IMG/VR virus record: IMGVR_UViG_3300031951_000597
Coordinates: 1 to 35,829 of that record
Strand: one strand, 5' to 3'
Source: a virus
DNA: 35,829 nt
Shown: piece after piece, positions 6,219 to 14,200 of the stretch
How the letters are laid out: every line of letters begins with the position of its first letter
Numbering within the stretch: position 1 is the first letter of the stretch
Made by a program: the position numbers and the translations under genes
Notes under the pieces: model-generated
Databases searched by the model: none
What the model was told of the DNA's origin: nothing
What the model saw: only the letters and a program-made list of their open reading frames with translations

Positions 6219-8072
6219 ATGAGCCGCGCCGCCAAACTCCCCGCCAAGCTCGAGCGCGCTTTCGCCGTCGAAAGCCGCGCCGTCGACGAGGCCAACCGCA
6301 CCGCCACGCTGGCCTTCGCCTCCGAGCTGCCGTACGAGCGCTGGTGGGGCGTCGAGATCCTCGACTGCACGGCGCCCGCCATGCGGATGAGCCGCCTGAC
6401 CTCCGGCGCGAACCTGCTGGTCGATCACGACATGCGCGACGTCGTTGGCGTCGTCGAGTCGGTCTCGATCGACGCGGACCGCGTGGCCCGCGCGGCCGTG
6501 CGCTTCGGGCGCAGCGCCCGCGCCGAGGAGGTCTGGCGCGACGTCGTCGACGGGATCCGTCGCAACGTGAGCGTCGGCTACATGATCCACAAGGCCGTGC
6601 TGGTCGAGACGAGCGACAACGTCGAGACCTACCGCGTGACCGACTGGGAGCCGTTCGAGATTTCGCTCGTGTCCGTGCCCGCCGACCCCTCCGTCGGCGT
6701 GGGCCGCAGCCTCGAGACCGTCACCGTCGCCGTGACGGTCAGCAGCAGCGAGGACGAAGAGCAAGACCCGGCCGCCGATGCGGCCGAAGACGCCGACGAG
6801 CAAGTCGAGTCTTCCGCAATGCCCGCCGAGGCGGCCGACCGTACCCATCCCAAGAGCAAGACCATGAATCAGACCATCGAAGTGCCCGAGCAGCGCAACC
6901 ACGCCGCGGAAATCTCGAAGCTCGCTTCGAGCATCCCTGGCGCCCAGGAGCACGCGCTCCGGTCGATCCAGGCCGGCCACACCGTCGAGCAGTTCCAGGC
7001 CGACCTGCTGCGCACGATGGCCAACAAGCCGATGCCGACGCCCGATGTCGGGCTCGCGCCGAAGGAGACGCAGCGCTACTCGATCACCCGTGCGATCCGC
7101 GCGATGGTCGATCGCGACTGGACTGCCGCTGGCTTCGAGCGCGAGTGCCACCAGGCTGTCCTGAAGCGTTCGGGTCTTGGTGATGCGCCGAACGGCGGGT
7201 TCTTCGTGCCCTACGAGGTTCAGAAGCGCGACCTGACGGCCGGCACCGGCTCGCAGGGCGGGTTCCTCGTGGCCACCGACCTTCTGGCCAGCAACTTCGT
7301 CGAGTTGCTGCGCAACCGGACCGTCGTCGGGCAGCTCGGCGCGACCATGATCAGCGGCCTGGTGGGCAACGTCACCATCCCCCGCCAGACCACCGCCAAC
7401 ACGGCCACATGGCTGGCGAACGAGGCGTCGACAATCACCGAGACCAACGCGGCCTTCGGACAGATCGCGATGTCGCCTAAGCACGTCGGCGCGTACCAGG
7501 AGATCTCGCGTCAGCTGCTCATGCAGTCCTCGCCGAGCGTGGACATGCTGGTGATGAACGACCTGTCGCGCGTGATCGCGATCGCGATCGATCTGGCCGC
7601 GCTCGAGGGCAGCGGCGCTTCGGGTCAGCCGACCGGCATCTCGCAGACCGCTGGCATTGGCTCGGTCACCGGCACGTCGCTGGCCTACGCCGGCATCCTC
7701 GAGTTCCAGAGCGACGTTGCGGGCGGCAATGCCCTGGCGGAAAACTGCGCCTACGTCACCACGCCGGCCGTGGCGGCACTGCTGTCCGGGCGTCAGCGGT
7801 TCGCATCGACGGACACCCCGCTGTGGGATGGCAACCTGCTCGACGGTCGCATGTCCGGGTTCCGTGCCCTCAGCACGCTGCAGGTCACTGCCGCCACCAT
7901 GATCTTCGGCGACTTCAGCCAGGTCATCATTGGCGACTGGGGCCAGCTCGAGATCGCGATGAACCCGTACGCGAACTTCCAGGCGGCCATCACCGGCATC
8001 CGCGCGATCCAGACGGTCGACGTCGGCATCCGGTACGCAGCCGCGTTCTCGCGCGCGACCTCGATCACCTGA
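6219..8072 (+). CDS. Fused prohead protease and HK97-type major capsid protein
   Basis: A 617-aa protein joining two head functions usually encoded separately. Residues ~10-165 are an HK97-type prohead protease (family S78): His70 in LLVDHD, Ser118 in NVSVGY, and an acidic residue in PFEISLVSVPAD (Glu147 or Asp156) fit the catalytic set. Residues ~170-215 are an acidic, low-complexity linker. From ~215 to the end is an HK97-fold capsid protein, including GGFLVATDLL, NVTIPRQTT and LEGSGASGQPTGI. An in-frame ATG at 6864 (Met216) lies at the domain border and could give free capsid protein of 402 aa. The upstream ATG at 6177 lies inside the 47-bp element, so 6219 is preferred. Confidence 0.92.
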   Translation: MSRAAKLPAKLERAFAVESRAVDEANRTATLAFASELPYERWWGVEILDCTAPAMRMSRLTSGANLLVDHDMRDVVGVVESVSIDADRVARAAVRFGRSARAEEVWRDVVDGIRRNVSVGYMIHKAVLVETSDNVETYRVTDWEPFEISLVSVPADPSVGVGRSLETVTVAVTVSSSEDEEQDPAADAAEDADEQVESSAMPAEAADRTHPKSKTMNQTIEVPEQRNHAAEISKLASSIPGAQEHALRSIQAGHTVEQFQADLLRTMANKPMPTPDVGLAPKETQRYSITRAIRAMVDRDWTAAGFERECHQAVLKRSGLGDAPNGGFFVPYEVQKRDLTAGTGSQGGFLVATDLLASNFVELLRNRTVVGQLGATMISGLVGNVTIPRQTTANTATWLANEASTITETNAAFGQIAMSPKHVGAYQEISRQLLMQSSPSVDMLVMNDLSRVIAIAIDLAALEGSGASGQPTGISQTAGIGSVTGTSLAYAGILEFQSDVAGGNALAENCAYVTTPAVAALLSGRQRFASTDTPLWDGNLLDGRMSGFRALSTLQVTAATMIFGDFSQVIIGDWGQLEIAMNPYANFQAAITGIRAIQTVDVGIRYAAAFSRATSIT

Positions 8073-8114
8073 TAGGGCAGGCCGGCGCCTCCTGGCGTCG
8101 GCCGCCAGCCTGTC

Positions 8115-8339
8115 ATGGCCGATTCAATCAACACGGTGCGCGTCGAGGTTCTGCGGGCGTTCTTCCTGCGCGGGCACTCCTGCGCGGCGGGCACCGTGGT
8201 CGACGTTTCCGAGGCGCTGGCGCGCGAGCTGGTCTACGCGAACAAGGCACGGCTCGTGCCTGGTGAGCAGGCCGATGCCCTGTCCGTCGAGGTGGAGGCG
8301 CCGGCGCCAGCTCGCAAGAAGAAGGGGTCCCGCGAATGA
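8115..8339 (+). CDS. Small conserved protein downstream of the capsid gene (74 aa)
   Basis: A 74-aa protein with the pattern VEVLRAFFLRGHSCAAGTVVDVSEALARELVYANKAR, followed by a basic Lys/Arg tail. This pattern (a hydrophobic strand, a GxxVxV turn, then a helix) is common in small genes just after phage capsid genes; the role is not established as far as I know. Its stop overlaps the next ATG (ATGA). The 42-nt gap after the capsid gene holds nothing recognisable. Confidence 0.75.
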   Translation: MADSINTVRVEVLRAFFLRGHSCAAGTVVDVSEALARELVYANKARLVPGEQADALSVEVEAPAPARKKKGSRE

Positions 8340-8698
8340 GCATCTTCAACTTCCCGTCTGCCGCCACCGTCGAGACGCTGGTGGCAGCACAAAGCGCCGC
8401 GTCGACGGTGACCAGCGCCGGCATCGATCTGCTGCCCTACGACGGGCCGATCCTGGTCATCCAGAACGGCGGCGCCGGTACCGGCACGCTGGACGGCAAG
8501 CTGCAGGACAGCGCCGACAACGTGTCGTTCGCCGATGTCTCCGGCCTGACGTTTCCGCAGAAGGGCACGACGGCGGCGACGCAGTCTCTCGCCGTGCAGA
8601 CGCGCACCCTGCGTCGGTACGTGCGGTACGTCGGCACGATCGTCACCGGCCCGCATCTGCTGAGCGTGGAACTGGCCGGCTTCCGCAAGATCGTCTGA
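8336..8698 (+). CDS. Virion-associated beta-sandwich-like protein (120 aa)
   Basis: A 120-aa protein with alternating beta-type segments (GPILVIQNGGAGTGTLDGKL, FADVSGLTF, RTLRRYVRYVGTI, LLSVELAGFRKIV). This arrangement occurs in small head or neck proteins encoded between capsid and head-tail joining genes in siphoviruses. A decoration or stabilising role is plausible but unproven. Coupled to its neighbour by a 4-nt ATGA overlap. Confidence 0.7.
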   Translation: MSIFNFPSAATVETLVAAQSAASTVTSAGIDLLPYDGPILVIQNGGAGTGTLDGKLQDSADNVSFADVSGLTFPQKGTTAATQSLAVQTRTLRRYVRYVGTIVTGPHLLSVELAGFRKIV

Positions 8699-8703
8699 TC
8701 GTC

Positions 8704-8979
8704 ATGACCGAGAGTCTCCCGGCCTTCTTCGCCGACTTCGCGGTGTCGTGCACCGTGAATGGCGTCGCGCGCCGGGGGATTTTCGACGCCGGTTCGCGCT
8801 TGGGTGCGGTCGGCATGGCCGGCATCACGACGGTGCAGCCGACGCTGACGCTGCCCACCGCCGACGTGTCGGCCAATCCGGTCGGCCAGGCCGTCGTTGT
8901 CAACGCGGTGAGCTACGTCGTCGCCGAGCACGATGTCGATGGCACCGGCATCAGCACGCTGATCCTCGAGCGCGCCTGA
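8704..8979 (+). CDS. Head-tail attachment protein, lambda gpFII-like
   Basis: A 91-aa protein with the pattern of lambda gpFII-type attachment proteins: RRGIFDAGSR near residue 25, then a strand-rich middle (PTLTLPTADVSANPVGQAVV) and YVVAEHDVDGTGISTLILE at the C-terminus. In that family the protein sits at the head-tail interface and allows the finished tail to dock. The ATG at 8704 lies 5 nt after the preceding stop. The stop overlaps the next start (TGATG). Confidence 0.8.
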   Translation: MTESLPAFFADFAVSCTVNGVARRGIFDAGSRLGAVGMAGITTVQPTLTLPTADVSANPVGQAVVVNAVSYVVAEHDVDGTGISTLILERA

Positions 8980-9428
8980 TGTCCGCGCACGCAGCCATCC
9001 AGCTGGCGATCGTCAACGCGCTGCTCGCGGCGCCGGCGGCCGCCGGCGGCAACGTCCGCAGCAACGCGACGCGCCCGATGGCGGCCGGCTCGAGCACCGG
9101 CGTCGTGGTGCGAACGATGCAGTCGCGCGCGGCCACGCCGCAGGTGCTGGGCGGCCCGTATGACTGGACGACCCTGTTCCAGGTCGAGTGCCTTGCCCGT
9201 GCTTCGGCCGGATCGTCCGATCCGGTGGCGGCTGTCGACGCGTTGCTCGACCTGGTGTGGTCGCGCCTGTCGACGCTCAACACCGCAGGCCTGGGCGTCA
9301 TGGACGTGCGGATGCAGCCGCAGATCGACTGGCTCGTGGACGACGGCGAGACGCCGGTCGTGGCCGCGACCGTGAGCCTGCAAGTCAATCACCGGACCAA
9401 CAGCACCACGCTTGCCGCGTGGACGTGA
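8979..9428 (+). CDS. Tail terminator / minor tail protein candidate
   Basis: A 149-aa protein starting at the TGATG overlap. The N-terminal helix (AAIQLAIVNALLAA), the middle DWTTLFQVECLARA and the C-terminal strand VVAATVSLQVNHRT fit small tail-completion proteins that occupy the gpU or gpZ position in lambda-like gene orders. Placement between the attachment protein and the tail tube supports this. I did not see a motif that decides between tail terminator and minor tail protein. Confidence 0.68.
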   Translation: MSAHAAIQLAIVNALLAAPAAAGGNVRSNATRPMAAGSSTGVVVRTMQSRAATPQVLGGPYDWTTLFQVECLARASAGSSDPVAAVDALLDLVWSRLSTLNTAGLGVMDVRMQPQIDWLVDDGETPVVAATVSLQVNHRTNSTTLAAWT

Positions 9429-9436
9429 GACTACAG

Positions 9437-9577
9437 ATGCCTCAGAAGACCCCCTCCGATCCTGCTCCGAGCCCCGCGCCCGCGCGGCCGCCGGAGGGCA
9501 CGCCGCCCGAGGGCGGACGCTGGACATGGGATGGCACCGGCTGGGTGCCCCTGCCTGAAACCGAGTCGAAGGAGTAA
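9437..9577 (+). CDS. Small proline-rich phage protein (46 aa)
   Basis: A 46-aa ORF: a Pro/Ala-rich N-terminal half, then GGRWTWDGTGWVPLPETE. The WxWDGxxWVP motif is a recurring short module in phage proteins, probably a small aromatic fold. It begins 8 nt after the preceding stop and ends 3 nt before the tail tube gene. Function unknown. Confidence 0.65.
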   Translation: MPQKTPSDPAPSPAPARPPEGTPPEGGRWTWDGTGWVPLPETESKE

Positions 9578-9580
9578 ACC

Positions 9581-10540
9581 ATGGGCCGCCTCGTCCGTCG
9601 GACCGCCATCCTCGCGAAAGTCGAGACCGTCTACGGAACCGATTCGGTTCCCACCGGTGCCGCGAACGCGATTCTCGTCAGCAATGCCAGCTTCGAGATC
9701 AACTACAACAACGTCAACCGCGACCTGATCCGGCCGTACCTGGGCGGCTCCGAGCAGCTCGTCGGCACGCGCTTCGTGCAGCTGCAGTTCGACGTCGAGC
9801 TGGCCAACTCCGGCACCGCCGGCACAGCGCCCGCCTGGGCGCCGCTGCTGCGGGCCTGCGGCTTCGCCGAGGCCGTGCTGACCACGCCGGCGCGCGTGGA
9901 GTACACGCCCGTGTCGGCGAGCTTCACGTCGCTGTCGATCTACTACCACATCGACGGCGTGCGCCGCGTGGCGCTTGGCTGCATGGGCACCGCCGAGATC
10001 ATGCTGAACGAGGGCGAGCGGCCGATGTTCCGCTTCACCTTCACCGGCCTGGATGGCGGCCGCACGGCGGTGGCCGATCCGTCCGTGACGCTGTCGTCGT
10101 TCCGCGTGCCGCAGGTGGTGTCGGACGTTAACTCGGGCGACATCAACCTGGGCTGCACGTACGCGACCGGCGTGCTGAGCAGCGGCACTGTCTTCCCCAG
10201 CCGCGGCCTGTCGATCAACGTCGGCAACACGGTGAGCCGCAAGGCGCTGCTCGGTGGCCAGAGCGTCATCATCTCCGGCCGCGAGATGACCGGCTCGGCG
10301 AACCTGGACCTCACCCAAGCGCAGGAGGTCACCTTCATGAGCGACATCGCCGCGAACACCACGACCACCCTGGGCTTCACCCACAGCACCGGCGCGGGCG
10401 TCGGCATCCTGCTGCACGCTCCGGTCGTGCAGCGGATCGACCCGTCCGATGTCGAGTACGAGGGCGAATTCCAGATGGGCCTGAACCTGCGCTTCATGCC
10501 CAGCAGCGGCAACGACGAGCTGCGGCTCGTCTGCCTGTAA
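9581..10540 (+). CDS. Major tail tube protein
   Basis: A 319-aa protein at the lambda gpV position. The N-terminus (LVRRTAILAKVETVYGTDSV) is typical of tail tube proteins of lambda-like siphoviruses, followed by beta-rich sequence (RDLIRPYLGGSEQLVGTRFV; MFRFTFTGLDGG) and a C-terminal LNLRFMPSSGNDELRL. The tube forms the channel DNA passes through on injection. It precedes the tail assembly chaperone pair and the tape measure gene, the standard order. Confidence 0.85.
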   Translation: MGRLVRRTAILAKVETVYGTDSVPTGAANAILVSNASFEINYNNVNRDLIRPYLGGSEQLVGTRFVQLQFDVELANSGTAGTAPAWAPLLRACGFAEAVLTTPARVEYTPVSASFTSLSIYYHIDGVRRVALGCMGTAEIMLNEGERPMFRFTFTGLDGGRTAVADPSVTLSSFRVPQVVSDVNSGDINLGCTYATGVLSSGTVFPSRGLSINVGNTVSRKALLGGQSVIISGREMTGSANLDLTQAQEVTFMSDIAANTTTTLGFTHSTGAGVGILLHAPVVQRIDPSDVEYEGEFQMGLNLRFMPSSGNDELRLVCL

Positions 10541-10549
10541 GGGGGCCGC

Positions 10550-10888
10550 GTGAGTTTTCGCCTGGTCGTCAGCGACACGATCACCGTCCCCGTCGCCGGC
10601 CGGCTGCCCGATGCGGCCGGCAAGATGCAGCCCTTCAGCTTCTCGCTGAAGGCGCGGCGCTTGCCGGCTTCCGAGCTGAAGGCCTCGGTCGATACCTCCG
10701 AGGTCACCGTGCCCGAGTTCCTCGGCGGCCTGGTGCACGGCTGGTCCGGCGTGCTCGACGAGGAGGGGCGCGAGCTGCCCTTCAGCCACGAGGCGCTGGG
10801 GCAGCTCTTTGAGATCGTCGGGATGGCCGGCCTGGCGTTCGGCGCCTACATCGAGGCGTGTGGGGCCCGGGGCAAGGAAAAAAACTGA
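10550..10888 (+). CDS. Tail assembly chaperone, zero-frame product (gpG analogue)
   Basis: A 112-aa protein using a GTG start, with no alternative ATG nearby. It contains AGKMQPFSFSLKARRLPASE and a helical C-terminus (ALGQLFEIVGMAGLAFGAYI), and lies between tail tube and tape measure genes where lambda has gpG. The last codons GAA AAA AAC TGA carry the slippery heptamer A AAA AAC right before the stop. Most ribosomes should stop here to give gpG; a minority slip back one base and continue into the next frame. In lambda gpG and gpGT coat the tape measure and recruit tube subunits; they are absent from the virion. Confidence 0.85.
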   Translation: MSFRLVVSDTITVPVAGRLPDAAGKMQPFSFSLKARRLPASELKASVDTSEVTVPEFLGGLVHGWSGVLDEEGRELPFSHEALGQLFEIVGMAGLAFGAYIEACGARGKEKN

Positions 10889-11268
10889 TCGAGGCGGCTC
10901 GCCTGCTCGCGCGCGGCGAACTCACCCTGCACAGCGATGCTGACGACCCGCCATCCGACCTCGACGACGCGCTGGCGGCGTTCGGCCTGGTGCTGGACGA
11001 CGACCCTGACGATCCGCGCTTTCACCTCTGGTCCGAGAACCGGGAGACGCTGCACTTCTGGCTTGGCGTGCAGACACAGTGGCGCGTCGGCATGGGGGGC
11101 GCCACTGGCCTGGACTACGCCGGCGTCGAAGCGTATCTGCGCATGCGTGCCGTGCGCGCCCCTGCGCGCCGCGCGCGGCTCCTGCTCGAGCTGCAGGTCA
11201 TGGAGCGCGCAACGCTCGAGGAGTGGCAACGCATGCAGGCCGAGCGCGATCGCCGGCCGCGTCGCTGA
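10858..11268 (+). CDS. T-frame of the tail assembly chaperone (gpGT extension)
   Basis: This frame overlaps the end of the gpG analogue by 31 nt and is most likely expressed as a -1 frameshift extension. After the slip, reading resumes at CTG (10885) and adds 127 residues (LIEAARLLARGELTLHSD and onward), giving a fusion of about 239 aa. The ATG at 10858 has no clear Shine-Dalgarno sequence, so independent initiation is less likely. The domain has an acidic loop (DDDPDDPRFHLW) and a helical, basic C-terminus (LLLELQVMERATLEEWQRM). In lambda the T part binds the tube protein. Confidence 0.82.
   Translation: MWGPGQGKKLIEAARLLARGELTLHSDADDPPSDLDDALAAFGLVLDDDPDDPRFHLWSENRETLHFWLGVQTQWRVGMGGATGLDYAGVEAYLRMRAVRAPARRARLLLELQVMERATLEEWQRMQAERDRRPRR
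10879..10904 (+). promoter_or_regulatory. Programmed -1 frameshift signal
   Basis: The heptamer AAAAAAC (10879-10885) is positioned as A AAA AAC in the gpG frame, the canonical X XXY YYZ pattern, immediately before the zero-frame TGA. Six bases downstream, AGGCG (10892-10896) and CGCCT (10900-10904) can form a 5-bp stem with a GCT loop, the usual spacing for a stimulatory hairpin. A -1 slip leads directly into the open frame ending at 11268. Confidence 0.85.
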
Positions 11269-11280
11269 CGCGAGGCTCGG

Positions 11281-14200
11281 ATGACCGAGAACGTCGGCAT
11301 CCGGATCAGCCTGTCGGGCGCTCAGACCGTCAGCGCGGGGCTGGCCGGCGTCAACAAGGAGATCGGCGCGCTGCAGGGCGGCGCGGTGAAGGTCGCCGAT
11401 GCCCTGCGCGGCATGGGCGCCGCGCTCGTGGCCGGCCTGTCCGTCGGGGCGCTGGCGGCCTGGACGCGCCAGACCATCAACGCGCTCGACGCCATGAACG
11501 ACGTGGCCGACGCGACGGGCGCGAGCATCGAGTCGATCAGCCGGCTCGAGGCGGTGGCTCTGCGCACCGGCGCGACGATGGACACCGTCGCGGGTTCGCT
11601 GGTGAAGCTCAACCAGCAGCTCGCCGCCGCCAAGCCCGACAACGAAGCGGGCATGGCGCTGAAGATGATCGGCCTCGAGGCCGAGGCGCTGCGCCGGATC
11701 GACCCCGCCGACGCCCTGCGCCAGGTCGCCATCGCGCTTGCGCAGTTCGAGAGCGACGGCGCGAAGGCGCGCATCGTGCAGGAGCTGTTCGGCAAGTCGA
11801 TCCGCGAGGTCGCGCCGCTGCTCAACGACCTGGCCGAGGCGGGCGAGGTCTCGGCAACGGTGACGGCCAAGCAGGTGGCGGAGGCCGAGCGGTTCAACAA
11901 GCAGCTCTTCCTGCTCTCGGCCAACCTGACGCAGACCGCGCGCTCGGTCACAAGCGACTTCCTGCCCGCCATCAACGGGCTGCTCGAGCGGGTCAACCAG
12001 ATCGACGACAACAAGCTGCAGCGCTTCATCGACCGGATGATGACGCTGGGCTCGCCGGCGTTCGCCGTGATCATGCGCCAGCTGCAGGGGGCCGTGGCCA
12101 GTGCAAGCGGGGCCATGGCGCTGCCGTCGACGGGCGCAGATCCCGGTCGCGCGGCTATCAACCCCGAGCCGACCAAGAAGGCCCTGGGCAACATCGACAA
12201 GGCGCTGGCCAACAACAAGGCCGCCGCCAAGGCCGCGCAGGACGCGCTGAAGGCCTACCAGGATGAGCTCGAGCTGTACGCGAAGCGCGCGCTGAAAGCC
12301 ATCCAGGCGGTGGACGACGCCGAGGAGGCTGCCAACAAGGCGCTGGCCGAGGACGCCAAGCAGCTTGCCGCCAACTACCAGCGGCGGATCGAAGGCATCG
12401 ACCAGGCCGAAGAGGCCATGAACAAGTCGCTGCAGACCGCGCAGGACATGGTCGACGGGATTGTGCGCGAGACCGAGCAGCTGCAGATGTCGAACGTCGA
12501 GCGCCAGGTGTCGATCGCGCTGCTCGAGCTCGAGCGGGCAGGACTGGAGAAGGGCACCTACGCCTACGAGCAGTACGCCGCCAAGATCCGCGCGGCGGTC
12601 GTCGGGCGCGAGAACGTGCGCGAGTCGATCGAGCGCCAGCGCGACATTGCCGCCGAGTACCAGCGCATGGCCGACCAGGTCGGGCAGTCGCTCACCAACG
12701 CGCTGATGGATGGCGGTCGCAACGCCGCCGACTACATCAAGGGCCTCTTCCGCACCATGGTGCTGCGGCCGGTCATCCAGGCGGTCGTCGGAGGCGCGCT
12801 GGGCGTTGCGCCGTCGTCGTTGGGCGGCGGTAGCGCGTCCAGTGGCGTCGGCGGGACGCTGTCCATGCTGTCGTCGGTCAACACCGCGTACTCGGCGATC
12901 ACGCGCGGCTTTGCCAGCGTCGGCGCGAACGTCTCCGAGGCTCTGCTGCGGGCTGGCGACTACCTGGCCACCAGCTCGAGCAACATGATGGCCTCCGCCG
13001 GCGAGTGGCTGCAGAACGTCTCCCAGGGCGCGGGCACGCTCGCGGCCAGCATCGCCGGAGCGGCTGCGGGCTACTTCGCCAAGAACGCGATCTCGCGCGG
13101 CTACAGCGTCTCGCGCGGCATGGACACGATTCAGAACATCGCCATCGCCGTGGGCAGCTACATCAGCCCGGTTCTGGGCACGATCGTCGGCGCGGTGTCC
13201 GGGCTCATCAACCGGGCGTTCGGCCGGCGCCTGCGCGACACCGGCATCCGCGGCACGTTCGGCGGTGAGTCGGGTTTCACCGGGGAGTCGTACCGGTTCT
13301 ACCAGGGCGGATGGTTCCGCTCGGACCGGACGACGACCGATCAGCTCGACACCGGGACGCAGCGCAGCCTGGCCAACGCGTTCCGCCAGATGCAGCTGAG
13401 CACAGCGCAGATGGGCGCCATCCTGAACCGGCCGCTCGATGCGATCGTCAACTTCACCCGCGACGTCCAGGTGTCGCTGCAGGGTCTGTCCGACGAGCAG
13501 GCCGCCAAGGCGCTGCAGGACGAGCTGACCGCGGTGGCCGAGGCGCTGGCCGAGGCAGCGCTGGGCACGAGCGAGTTCTCGCGCGAGGGCGAGACGGCGG
13601 TGGCGACGCTCGAGCGCCTGTCGCGCTCGCTGCTGTCGGTCAACGCGATCTTCGACACGCTCGGGTACACCGCCTACGCGGCCGGCCTGGCCGGCGCCGA
13701 CATGGCCTCGCAGCTGGCCGACAGCGCCGGTGGGCTCGAGAACCTCAGCTCGATCACGACGGCCTACTACGAGACCTTCTACAGCGAGGCCGAGCGCGCC
13801 GAGACGACGACCCGCCAGGTCAGCGAAGCGCTGGGGAACCTGGGCCTGACGATGCCGGCCACGCGCGAGGCGTTCCGGCAGCTCGTCGAGGCGCAGGATC
13901 TCACCACGGCGGCCGGTCGTCAGACGTTCGTTGCGCTGCTCAACCTCGCGCCGGCGTTCGCGAGCGTGGTGCAGGAGGTGCAGGCCACGACCGACGCCAC
14001 CGACGAGCTGGCAGCCGCGGCGGAGGCTCTGCGCCTCGAGCAGGAGCGGGCGGCCGAAGTGGCGCGCGAGCGCGCGGGCCTCGAGCGCGAGCTGCTGCAG
14101 GTGCAGGGCGACACGGCAGCACTGCGGGCGCTGGATCTGGCCGCGCTGGACGAGTCGAACCGGGCGCTGCAGCAGCGCATCTGGGCAATCCAGGACGAGG

